Shown here: positions 15,709 through 23,754 of the stretch, piece by piece
Position numbering within the stretch: position 1 is the stretch's first letter
How the letters are laid out: every line of letters starts with the position of its first letter
From: Waddlia sp964635295
GTDB taxonomy: Bacteria > Chlamydiota > Chlamydiia > Chlamydiales > Waddliaceae
Assembly (NCBI GenBank): GCA_964635295.1
Contig: CAZWOB010000004.1
Location: 1 to 52,055 of the forward strand
Reading direction: 5' to 3'
DNA length: 52,055 bases
Notes under the pieces: model-generated
The model's database searches: none
Seen by the model: only the letters and a program-made list of their open reading frames with translations
Told to the model about the DNA's origin: nothing
Position numbers and translations under genes: made by a program

Positions 15709-16716
15709 ATGATCACACCTACCGATAATCAACATTCCCCAGTCTCTATTCCGGATGGTTCCCCTATTTCAAAAAAGAAAAAGTCTCAATTAAAAAGAAT
15801 ATCCAAATTCGTCACTTCCTCATTCAACAGAAGCCAACACTCCTCCAAAAAGGAAAGGAAAAAATTCAAAGGCAAAAAGACCTCTCAGAGTTTCTCAGTC
15901 GCTCATTCGTCATCCTCTAAAGAACAAAGAATTGCATCATTTCAGACCATTTTTTCCTGGAACAATTGCCGTGCCAGTTTTCGACTGGTACCTAAAGCCC
16001 TCCACCTATCTAAGGGAGAACTACCGACTTTTGACAATGCATGGCACAAGACAACGCAGACATTATTGGATTTTTTCCAGTCAGCTTCAGAAGATCCACT
16101 CACCTATGACCTCCCCATTATCTATTACGCCCACTCGCAAACCTTGCTTCATCGTTTTTTTAAAAAAAACCCGATCTACCTGACAGAAGAATTGCAATCG
16201 TATTATCCGGGATTGATGCTGCAGGCTCTGTTCACTGCGTTTAAATATCTGGAGGACGATACTATTTGGAATAGTGATTTTGCTGAACTTCTTCTGCGAC
16301 ATGTCAAACAGAAAAAGATTAGCAAAGACATGATTACAAAAGATCTCAATGCAATGGAACAGTTTTTTCTTGCAGGCATTGGTTTTGAATGCACGATGTC
16401 TCTGCCTCCGGATGTCGAAATCCGCACCTTCTTATGCGCCATACCGATCATGGATAAAGATCTTCCGACATTTTTCGCCTCCCTGCCGGTTGGTTCCTAT
16501 ACCGTCCAGAAAAAAGAGGATGCGTATCAGGTCGATATTAAAAAAAGCAATGTGAGTATTGATCGCTATCATTTTACATTTTCAGATACAGGAGAGCCTG
16601 TTGAAGTTTGTGAAACGTCAAAAGCCGCTTCGAGCTCTTCTGCGCAACAACCAGCACCTGCCCAAAGCATTTCCCAATTGATCGAAAGCTGGGGCGGTCA
16701 TCGGCTAGTCCGTTAA
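15709..16716 (+). CDS. Eukaryote-like protein with a cyclin-box (PHO80/cyclin-Y-like) region
   Basis: 335 aa in three parts. Residues 1-75 are very rich in Ser, Lys and Gln, disordered and without a hydrophobic signal. Residues 112-235 resemble a cyclin box of the PHO80/cyclin-Y branch: a helix LPIIYYAHSQTLLHRFF, then LMLQALFTAFKYLEDD, then TIWNSDFAELL, then DLNAMEQFFLAGIGFECTM. Lys179 and Glu217 fall where cyclins keep the Lys-Glu pair that contacts CDKs, and the D-D-x-x-W-N-x-D string parallels human cyclin Y. Residues 236-335 are an alpha/beta tail ending in a Ser/Ala/Pro/Gln-rich segment. I infer a secreted effector that may bind a host cyclin-dependent kinase. The match is by eye. The gene follows folC by 6 bp and overlaps trmO tail to tail by 12 bases. 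Confidence 0.6.
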   Translation: MITPTDNQHSPVSIPDGSPISKKKKSQLKRISKFVTSSFNRSQHSSKKERKKFKGKKTSQSFSVAHSSSSKEQRIASFQTIFSWNNCRASFRLVPKALHLSKGELPTFDNAWHKTTQTLLDFFQSASEDPLTYDLPIIYYAHSQTLLHRFFKKNPIYLTEELQSYYPGLMLQALFTAFKYLEDDTIWNSDFAELLLRHVKQKKISKDMITKDLNAMEQFFLAGIGFECTMSLPPDVEIRTFLCAIPIMDKDLPTFFASLPVGSYTVQKKEDAYQVDIKKSNVSIDRYHFTFSDTGEPVEVCETSKAASSSSAQQPAPAQSISQLIESWGGHRLVR

Positions 16717-17466
16717 AAAATGTTCCTGAAACTTTCTGTGCAGCTCAAAGTCCCCGTAAACATCTTCTCCTGAGAATGTGCGATACCCTGAATAGAGATG
16801 GCTGACATTCACTTCTTTGGAGCGTTCGCTGATCTCATAAGCGATCCGCCAACTTTTAAATCCCAGGACATAGCGATGTCCTCCTAACGATTCAATGCGA
16901 TGAGAAGGATGCGGATATGGCGCTGTTTCCAGCCGATAACTCACATATTGCCTGATATCGAGATCCGAGCGCTCTTTGATCCACTGTATCTGATCAAGGG
17001 CGAGTGCAGACCAATGAAGCGTGAAACGCTCGTTTTGCAGTTCATCAATCCATCCGGCAGATGAATCGGGATACGCGTCCGCATAAGGTAGATAGGGCTT
17101 TATATCTAAGACAGGCGTCCCGTTAAGCATATCATGGCTGCCGATATGGAGATCGAGCCCCTGTATCCTTAACAATTCCACGCAAGACAGACCGATGGGA
17201 TTAGGACGATGGGGGCTGCGGGTTGCAAAGACTCCCCGTTTTTTCTTACCCCTGGGAGGCTGAACTTTCGGTTTCCAATGTTGCACTTGATCGAAGAGGA
17301 AGATCACCCAGATACGGTCGATTCCTTCAAGGTCTTCCAGAGCTTGTTCGTACAACATACCGGGGTGCAATCTGATCACTCCCTTGACATCTTTCATCAA
17401 TTCAGGCTGTCTGGCCGCTTGATATTTTTCCAGTGAGCTGCAATAGCACGTTCCTATTGGTTGCAT
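16705..17466 (-). CDS. trmO: tRNA (N6-threonylcarbamoyladenosine-37) methyltransferase TrmO
   Basis: SAM-dependent enzyme of the UPF0066/TsaA beta-barrel family that methylates t6A37 in tRNAs reading ACY codons. Key segments are MQPIGTCYCSSLEKY, LEDLEGIDRIWVIFLF, GVFATRSPHRPNPIGLSCVELL (quoted in parts: GVFATRSPHRPNPIG, LSCVELL) and VLDIKPYLPYAD. Residues 150-253 form the C-terminal extension seen in the E. coli type. The start is 3 bases after the stop codon of the reverse transcriptase gene on the same strand, so the two are probably cotranscribed. Confidence 0.92.
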   Translation of the reverse strand: MQPIGTCYCSSLEKYQAARQPELMKDVKGVIRLHPGMLYEQALEDLEGIDRIWVIFLFDQVQHWKPKVQPPRGKKKRGVFATRSPHRPNPIGLSCVELLRIQGLDLHIGSHDMLNGTPVLDIKPYLPYADAYPDSSAGWIDELQNERFTLHWSALALDQIQWIKERSDLDIRQYVSYRLETAPYPHPSHRIESLGGHRYVLGFKSWRIAYEISERSKEVNVSHLYSGYRTFSGEDVYGDFELHRKFQEHFLTD

Positions 17467-17469
17467 AAA

Positions 17470-18873
17470 TTAAAGGAGCTCTCCACGAGATCTTCCATTT
17501 CCTAATGCATCAGCTAAATAGGTATGGGAATACAGTCGGCAGCGGAGCTCGACAAGAGAGCGGAGCCCCCACTCCTGACGTATTTTTTTATAAGGAACTT
17601 CGCGGAAGACTTTTACTCCCTTTTTTCCAGTTGCAGCTTCTGCAATCGCAAGCGCAATCTTCCGGTCCATTTCTTTTAACTCCTGCATGTCGTTTGTCTG
17701 CCGGACAGCGAGGATTAATGGATTGTTCTGATTAGTGATATCAGATAAATAATCGTTAAAAAATTTTGATAGGATCCGCCCTTTTTTATCCACTGTCTCC
17801 GAAGGGATCATCTTGATGATATTCTTAATTCTTTTCCTCACACGGAGCATCAGTTTTTTTTGTCTGGGGACGGAGATCGCATACTCTCCTGTAGCCTTCA
17901 ATGAATATCCCAGAAAATCGATGCGATTGGACCCTCTCCAGCCACTGTTTGGCCCTTGGTTCCCTGCGGGGGAGAAATAATACTGCAGCGTTTTTTTTTC
18001 GCTGGCAGCAAGCCCTCTCTTGTTCAACCCATCCAATAACTGGTTTTTAGCCTGTTCCACCACCTCCATGTCCGGACTGCATAAGACGATATCGTCTCCA
18101 TAGCGAGCATAAAAAAGGTTTTCCTGCTGTTCCATCTCCATATCGAGATCTGAAATGTAGTAGTTGTAAATCACTTGAGTAATCGGAGATCCTGTAGGAA
18201 CACCTTTTAAATTGCACTGGAGAGGTCCATCTGCGCTTTGGTAGGCAGGTCGGATTGACTCTTTAAGCAGATACCACTGATAAGGGGTAGGTTCAATATT
18301 CAGTTTTTTAAAATAGCTTGTTAACATAGGCCAAAAATGACAGCGGTCCGTCACATTGATCACATCAGAGTAAGAAGCGATGTCCGTCTGAAAAATAAAG
18401 AAAGAGCGGTGACCGTTTTCTTTTCGCATCTGTTTGATATAATTTCCCAGAACAATCACCTCGTCCTTATTGCTCACACCAGCCCTATAGGAAAAAACAT
18501 AGTCGCTTAAGAATGGAGAAAAAAGCTCAGTGATCAGAGAGCTTAATACAGCGATCACTATTTTATCTGCGGGGTGGAACTTGTAGACGATCCGATCTTT
18601 ATTTTTTGCCTGAATATGGATTCTGCACTCCTCAGGTGGAGTAAGAAAGTAGTTTTCCTTACGCACCTCTTCAGCCAAAGCATAGGCCAAGCTCTGCCTG
18701 TCATAGCCAAATGAAAAAATCGGAATGCCTTTGAAATTTTTTTCAAATAACCCTCCAATCCCATAGTTGGTTTTTGTCTTGTCAAAGAGCTTTTGAATTT
18801 GCAGCTCATACCGTTTGGGATCGTGAAGGTTATCGAAAGTAAGCTGATGATAACGGTCAAAAATATTCAACAT
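17470..18873 (-). CDS. Reverse transcriptase, unassigned bacterial group
   Basis: 467-aa RNA-directed DNA polymerase. The fingers/palm order is clear: KFHPADKIVIAVLSSLI (about 98-114), VFSYRAG (126-132), motif A FQTDIASYSD with D164, the GVPTGSPIT motif at 224-232, the catalytic YGDD at 258-261, and FLGYSL at 320-325. All three catalytic aspartates are present, so it should be active. The last 140 residues are helical and basic (thumb). There is no group II intron maturase X region, endonuclease domain or intron ribozyme, and I see neither the NAxxH nor the VTG motif of retron enzymes. It could be one of the uncharacterised or defence-related groups (UG/DRT). A structured inverted repeat lies directly upstream, and trmO follows by 3 bases. 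Confidence 0.88.
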   Translation of the reverse strand: MLNIFDRYHQLTFDNLHDPKRYELQIQKLFDKTKTNYGIGGLFEKNFKGIPIFSFGYDRQSLAYALAEEVRKENYFLTPPEECRIHIQAKNKDRIVYKFHPADKIVIAVLSSLITELFSPFLSDYVFSYRAGVSNKDEVIVLGNYIKQMRKENGHRSFFIFQTDIASYSDVINVTDRCHFWPMLTSYFKKLNIEPTPYQWYLLKESIRPAYQSADGPLQCNLKGVPTGSPITQVIYNYYISDLDMEMEQQENLFYARYGDDIVLCSPDMEVVEQAKNQLLDGLNKRGLAASEKKTLQYYFSPAGNQGPNSGWRGSNRIDFLGYSLKATGEYAISVPRQKKLMLRVRKRIKNIIKMIPSETVDKKGRILSKFFNDYLSDITNQNNPLILAVRQTNDMQELKEMDRKIALAIAEAATGKKGVKVFREVPYKKIRQEWGLRSLVELRCRLYSHTYLADALGNGRSRGELL

Positions 18874-18883
18874 ATAAAAAAGC

Positions 18884-18986
18884 GCACGGATATGGGCTCA
18901 TGTACGTAATATCCCCGCACTACCCCGAAGGGTCAATGAAGGCGATTATTGGGTTGAACAAGCAAAATGCTTGGAAATATCCGTGC
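18884..18986 (-). ncRNA. Structured inverted-repeat element upstream of the reverse transcriptase, candidate ncRNA
   Basis: On the reverse-transcriptase strand, GCACGGATAT (18986-18977) opens the element and ATATCCGTGC (18893-18884) closes it as a perfect 10-bp terminal stem. Inside are CAAGCA-TTT-TGCTTG (18973-18959) and ACCC-TTCG-GGGT (18933-18922), the latter with the very stable cUUCGg tetraloop. A second sequence close to the closing arm, GTGCGGGGATAT (18920-18909), could compete for pairing. The element fills the space between the wzz-like stop codon and the reverse transcriptase start and ends 10 bases before that ATG. Position and outline recall the upstream RNAs of retrons and of DRT systems. 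Alternatives are a leader control element or a small palindromic repeat. Transcription is not shown. Confidence 0.5.
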
Positions 18987-18988
18987 TT

Positions 18989-20332
18989 CTACCTAAATAC
19001 CAGAGCGGCGATATATCCGCAAATCATTCCAACTAAAGAACTGAGGAGAATGATCACGGAACGTGAGTAGCTGTAAGGATAGTCCGGTGCCATTGCTTTT
19101 CTCAAGACTCTAAGATTTCCCACAGGCTCTTGTAAACGGGCCTCAAAGATCTGAAGTTCCCGGCTGATCTCATCGTAGAGGTGGCCAAACACTTGTAATT
19201 TTCTTTCCACGTTCAAATAATCCTGCTCTCTACTGATGGTCTTATGGGTTTCATGGATCAACTCTTTCTTTGCATGCTGATAGGAGGCCAACCGAGCGGC
19301 AGTCTGTCTATATTTTGGATGATGAAAGGTCATTGTCTGGCTCAGCTTTTTCAATTCAGAGTCTGCCAATGCGATTTCTGCATCGAGGTTTTGTATTCTG
19401 CGTGAGGCTAGCTCGGCATTCACTTCAGAGTTGGTTGTGGGCTGGCCCAAGTCCAGGTGTAATTGAGATAAGGCAATTTCATGACTGTTCAGAACATTTT
19501 CCAACTGCATACGCTCGACCTTTAACAGCATCGCAGATGCCTCGGCCTCGCTCCGTTCATCGTCTTTAGATTTCTCAACAGCAACTTCAGAAATTGTGTT
19601 GGCAATCAATGCCGCCATCGCTGGATCCATACTGACAGCTGAGACGACAATGAGATTTGTCACTAAATTTTGATCGATGCCTGGGGCTTCAAACATCGTC
19701 ACCCCATGCAGATCATTGATCGCCTCATAAACAGACTTTTTCTTTAGAACGACCTTATCGCGTCCAGTATCCGACCATTCACTTAAAGTGAGCAGAAAAT
19801 CGCCCTCTTCAAGTTGATAACGCAGCGGTTCATTCAGTTTTCCTGTGAGCTCGATTGAAAGGCCGCTAATATACAGATCATACCTCTCGTCCTGCTGTCG
19901 AACTAAGGAAATTTTTTTATCTTCAAGAGCCCTGGGAATATTTAATTCAGATATCCGGATTGGCGAACTGTTGCAATTATATACTTCACCGTTGACCAAC
20001 ACGTCCAGATGCAACCGACAGACAACTTCTGCCAGCACTTCATCTGACTGGATCAGCTCTAATTCCCTTGGAGCGGCAGTGTCCTTGTCTTCAACTTGAA
20101 CCCTTTTCTCTTGGGAAGAAGCTGCAGCCCCTAAAGAGTTGAATACCTTGGCGCTCAACATAATTGTCGATCTGTACTTTGGTGTGTAAAAGAACGCGTA
20201 ATATGCGCCTCCAACTGTAAAAAGTACTGTGGTCACCAAAATCACAAGACGCGTATAGTTGACATAATTCCGGATATCGAAAGCAAAATTGTGACGGGAT
20301 ACAGGGATCTTATTTTTGTTTTTATTGCTCAT
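18989..20332 (-). CDS. Wzz/GNVR-type polysaccharide chain-length or export protein
   Basis: 447-aa inner-membrane polysaccharide co-polymerase. A transmembrane helix lies near residues 32-52, followed by a Wzz-type periplasmic start (FFYTPKYRSTIMLSAK). Long coiled-coil helices follow (about 255-400). The proline-rich NLRVLRKAMAPDYPYS segment precedes the C-terminal helix (about 420-447). No tyrosine kinase domain is attached. Such proteins set chain length and pair with a Wza-like outer-membrane channel, encoded just upstream (20341-21504). ATG 20332 with AGGA upstream is preferred to a TTG 6 bases earlier. Confidence 0.85.
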   Translation of the reverse strand: MSNKNKNKIPVSRHNFAFDIRNYVNYTRLVILVTTVLFTVGGAYYAFFYTPKYRSTIMLSAKVFNSLGAAASSQEKRVQVEDKDTAAPRELELIQSDEVLAEVVCRLHLDVLVNGEVYNCNSSPIRISELNIPRALEDKKISLVRQQDERYDLYISGLSIELTGKLNEPLRYQLEEGDFLLTLSEWSDTGRDKVVLKKKSVYEAINDLHGVTMFEAPGIDQNLVTNLIVVSAVSMDPAMAALIANTISEVAVEKSKDDERSEAEASAMLLKVERMQLENVLNSHEIALSQLHLDLGQPTTNSEVNAELASRRIQNLDAEIALADSELKKLSQTMTFHHPKYRQTAARLASYQHAKKELIHETHKTISREQDYLNVERKLQVFGHLYDEISRELQIFEARLQEPVGNLRVLRKAMAPDYPYSYSRSVIILLSSLVGMICGYIAALVFR

Positions 20333-20340
20333 AATCAATC

Positions 20341-21504
20341 CTATAGATCGTCATCATCATCATTGCTGTAAAATCTATCGTTCGCTACCTCATCGATATC
20401 CCTGACTGCCCGGCTCAAGTCCGCAATCACACGGCTGCTGCTGAGAAAGTTTGTCATGATTCGATTGAGTTTGGCCGGTTGATAAGTACCGACATAGATA
20501 ATATCCTGCCTTTTTAGCACAAATTCGTTTGCCAGAACCAGTGCCGCTGGCGACTTTGCATCCAAATGATAGGCAACGCGGTCACCATTGTCTTCAACAC
20601 GGAAAACGAACAACTCTGAAGGCTTGGAAGCAAACGGTTCGACCCCTGCGGCACGAGCAAGAGCTTGACTCAGGGTCAACTCATCGCAATCGATCGTGAC
20701 AGCCTGAGGGAAGATCACTTCGCCAAGGACATAGACTTGCTGGTTAACTCTCGGTGGCACATAAACCACGTCACCATGCCGCAGTACAGGAAGTTTTCCG
20801 AAAGAGGCTGCCAAACCGGGAACAGCATTAATCTCGAGCACAGCCCCCTCTCTTTTAAGCAGGATGTGTTTCAAGTCACCGAATGGTGAGGCACCTCCAG
20901 CTCTGCTGACGGCATCAAGCGGAGTCATGGGTACATCCGTCACAGGGATGACGTTTGGCTTAAGCACTTCTCCCATCACATTGACATACTGGCTGCGGAA
21001 CTCTTCGACAGAAACAGAGACTTGAGGACTCTTGACCATCGGTTCCAGTCCATCTGACACGTCACGCCTAAGCTCGGATTGCGTCTTACCGGAAGCAGTG
21101 ATCTCGCCAACATAGGGAAAAAAGATTGTCCCATCGCAATCGACGGTATGTTTCACAGGCATATCAAAAAGTTCAGGACTGGCCGGATTATTGAAATCGG
21201 GCTGTCCCCAAACAAAGATCGCTATCTTATCACCAGTCCCTATGCGGTACTCACAGCTCTCACCATCGATAAACGAGGAAGGATAGATCCCCATCTGAGC
21301 GGCCCGTTCACACCTCAAATGTTCGATTAAGCATGCATCGATTTCGATGATGGGCAGACCGCACATCCCCTTTGCCAACACGTACCTCTGACCTCCTCTG
21401 TTGCCATATTTTAAATGCATTCCTGGTGCAAGAGAACTGCACGATGTGAGGACAACAAGGAACAAAACCTTTATAAAACATGAGAAAAGCCGCATACAAT
21501 CCAT
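20341..21504 (-). CDS. Wza-type outer-membrane polysaccharide export lipoprotein
   Basis: 387-aa lipoprotein that forms the outer-membrane channel for capsule or exopolysaccharide. A lipoprotein signal ends in LTSC with Cys22. The Poly_export domain begins at YRIGTGDKIAIFVWGQP and includes VDCDGTIFFPYVGEI. Two SLBB-type repeats follow (VNVMGEVLKPNVIPV and VYVLGEVIFPQAVTI). The C-terminus is acidic (DDDDDL) rather than an amphipathic helix like that of E. coli Wza, after NRIMTNFLSSSR. ATG 21504 is chosen because it gives a normal signal peptide; an upstream TTG at 21558 would add 18 unlikely residues. It is transcribed divergently from the 725-aa flippase-like gene, leaving about 70 bp for both promoters. 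Confidence 0.9.
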   Translation of the reverse strand: MDCMRLFSCFIKVLFLVVLTSCSSLAPGMHLKYGNRGGQRYVLAKGMCGLPIIEIDACLIEHLRCERAAQMGIYPSSFIDGESCEYRIGTGDKIAIFVWGQPDFNNPASPELFDMPVKHTVDCDGTIFFPYVGEITASGKTQSELRRDVSDGLEPMVKSPQVSVSVEEFRSQYVNVMGEVLKPNVIPVTDVPMTPLDAVSRAGGASPFGDLKHILLKREGAVLEINAVPGLAASFGKLPVLRHGDVVYVPPRVNQQVYVLGEVIFPQAVTIDCDELTLSQALARAAGVEPFASKPSELFVFRVEDNGDRVAYHLDAKSPAALVLANEFVLKRQDIIYVGTYQPAKLNRIMTNFLSSSRVIADLSRAVRDIDEVANDRFYSNDDDDDL

Positions 21505-21576
21505 TCGATATTTTCTAGGAAAAAATGCAATATATCTATTATCAAGTAATTTGTTCAACAGGAATACTCACTTTTT

Positions 21577-23754
21577 ATGTCATCTTTCGCCCATTGGATT
21601 GAAAAGCAACTTCAACGCAAAGATAAATTCGCTTCTTTTAACGACCTGATGTTTGATGAGAACCACATCAAATATCCGCTTTATCGATTAAGCCTGTTCA
21701 ATTTCCAGGTTCTCTTCCTCTATCTTGTTCATGCGATCACTTTCTATGTGATGGCGAAGTCTTTTTCGACTCGCACGTTTGTCTTTGTGATCTGGGTATC
21801 TTCATGGAAACTTATATTGGGAGCCTTTTGGTGGGGAGGCCTTGAGTTGCTCCGTTCAAGAGTCAGACAGCTATACCGAGTCAAAAACACGGATGAGTTA
21901 AAAGAAGCGATCGGCTATTGGCTTATTGCAGCTTCCGTTTTTTCCATTCCTTTTATCCTGACCGGAGTGTATTTCACTTGGGAAACGATAACACTATATG
22001 ATAAGCATGATCCTTTTTTCGGATCCGCTTATCTGGCCATCAGCTGTTTTTCAGTAGCGCTTTATCTCTTTTCCTCAACTTATCATGCAGGGATCTATGC
22101 AGTCACACGGATCATTCGGCCCCAATTTTCGATCATCTTGAGCCACGTCCTCTCCCTTGCGGTCTTGTTATTGTGCTGGAAGGTCTGGCAGTACTATGCC
22201 ATCTTAGCCTCAACTGCAACGTATGGAATCGCGTCCACCTGTCTGACTTTATACTATAGCTCCTACATGTACCGATTGTATGAGCTTCAACCTCATAAGC
22301 CGGACGTAAAAACATGCATTGACTACGCCAAGAAGTTCTCTCTTCCTGTATTTGCCTCTGCAGGATTCGCTAATGTTTTTATGAACGTGGACGGATTGCT
22401 GATCATTGCTTTCTACTACTTTACAGTCGGTAGCCCGCACTACTTCCTTTACCTCAAGACACTGTTTCTGGTCGCTCCGCTCATTCAGGCTACGTCGGAA
22501 TGGGCACGATTGTTTTATTTCGATCGAAAAAAGCTTGAACACAGCCAATTAACCCGTTTTATCAATCAATACGAGGATGTCCTGCGAAGAGTTGCCGGCG
22601 TGATGGGACTTTGTCTTGGCTGCTATTCGATGATCGCCTGCTATATCCTCATCTCTGAAAAAGCCGGACTGATATTACTTGTTTTCATCCCTGTATTTCT
22701 TCTGCGAGCTGTGATCTCAAACTTACAAGTTCATCAATTCTGTTCCTCCCATTATTTCGATGTCATCATTTCAGGGCTATATTTTGTAGCAGGATTTATC
22801 CTCGTTACCCGCCTGAAAGAGCCGCTGCAGATCAAAAGCATATTGCTTTCAATCCTCCTTTTGCTTGGAATAAAATTCTTGTCGCGCCCCCGCCTGCCTA
22901 AACTTCAGGTACACACTTCAAAAGCATTATATTCCAACTTGTACGAGTGGCTCCACGATATTAAATCGTGTCATGAACTCGTTGAAGTCACCCGTTTGAC
23001 ATTCGACTCCCATGTCCAGTTCAGACACAAAGTGCGCATCATCAAACTTCTCACAGAAAAATTAGAGCTTGAAAGCAGGCAGATCACGATCTATGGAACT
23101 CAAGGCATCCTTTTCTATCAACCTGTATCTTCAAGATCACGTACCGTATCCAGCTCTTTTTTCGCAGAGATCAGCTACGGCATGATCAACAGAATCGACC
23201 AGGATCTCGTTTTCACCAATGATGAAGCTTTTAGAAAAAGCCACCTGGATTTAAGTTATATTGATTGCGCGACACTCAGAGAAGTAAGGGATAAAGCCTT
23301 CACCTACGTTCCTCTCAACAATCAGGTTGTATTGGAAACTGATGTCTATGACAGCTTCTTTGAACTGTTTCCTGAAGGGATTGTCTATTCCCCTAAAAGA
23401 ATGCTGGGCCGCAAAGCGACTCCTCCTTCTGTAGAATTCTTGAGAAAACTCCCAAGCTATATCTGGCACTTTCTCTACAATCACAAACTTAAATCAAAGA
23501 GTGCATACGACGTCTCAGCTTTATTCAAAAACGGCACTGTTTGGGCGGTGTTTCTGGTACCGTTTGAGAACAACGATGAAAATTTCAGTAAACGTTTTGA
23601 CTTTTGGAAAAAAATGATCCATGCAGTCAATATCAAATACGCGACAGAAGAGGTCCCCGACCAAATGCCACAAGATGACCACTCATATTTAATCGATCTT
23701 ACGACATTCATTGTCAAAAGGTTGAACGAGAAAAGTCAACGTTGTCAATCGTAA
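21577..23754 (+). CDS. Polytopic membrane protein with large soluble C-terminal domain, possible polysaccharide flippase
   Basis: 725 aa. Residues 40-445 contain about 10-12 membrane helices arranged like Wzx/MATE-type polysaccharide translocases (FNFQVLFLYLVHAITFYV, a middle KFSLPVFASAGFANVFMN, a late LLSILLLLGIKFL). Residues 450-725 are soluble, with mixed strands and helices and no domain I recognise; the strand/helix pattern around 475-570 could be a small ligand-binding fold. Known flippases of this kind are about 400-500 aa, so the extra 275 residues are unusual. Divergent wza- and wzz-like genes support a role in exporting or polymerising a surface glycan, but that is inference. The 3' end overlaps the SpoU gene by 10 bases. 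Confidence 0.65.
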   Translation: MSSFAHWIEKQLQRKDKFASFNDLMFDENHIKYPLYRLSLFNFQVLFLYLVHAITFYVMAKSFSTRTFVFVIWVSSWKLILGAFWWGGLELLRSRVRQLYRVKNTDELKEAIGYWLIAASVFSIPFILTGVYFTWETITLYDKHDPFFGSAYLAISCFSVALYLFSSTYHAGIYAVTRIIRPQFSIILSHVLSLAVLLLCWKVWQYYAILASTATYGIASTCLTLYYSSYMYRLYELQPHKPDVKTCIDYAKKFSLPVFASAGFANVFMNVDGLLIIAFYYFTVGSPHYFLYLKTLFLVAPLIQATSEWARLFYFDRKKLEHSQLTRFINQYEDVLRRVAGVMGLCLGCYSMIACYILISEKAGLILLVFIPVFLLRAVISNLQVHQFCSSHYFDVIISGLYFVAGFILVTRLKEPLQIKSILLSILLLLGIKFLSRPRLPKLQVHTSKALYSNLYEWLHDIKSCHELVEVTRLTFDSHVQFRHKVRIIKLLTEKLELESRQITIYGTQGILFYQPVSSRSRTVSSSFFAEISYGMINRIDQDLVFTNDEAFRKSHLDLSYIDCATLREVRDKAFTYVPLNNQVVLETDVYDSFFELFPEGIVYSPKRMLGRKATPPSVEFLRKLPSYIWHFLYNHKLKSKSAYDVSALFKNGTVWAVFLVPFENNDENFSKRFDFWKKMIHAVNIKYATEEVPDQMPQDDHSYLIDLTTFIVKRLNEKSQRCQS

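Noticed and set aside
17470..18873. Diversity-generating retroelement
   Set aside because: No template/variable repeat pair and no accessory protein were found near the reverse transcriptase. The MORN repeats 30 kb away vary by unit exchange, not by adenine-directed change.
17470..18986. Canonical retron
   Set aside because: The upstream element has retron-like end repeats, but the enzyme lacks visible NAxxH and VTG motifs, so I do not name it a retron.
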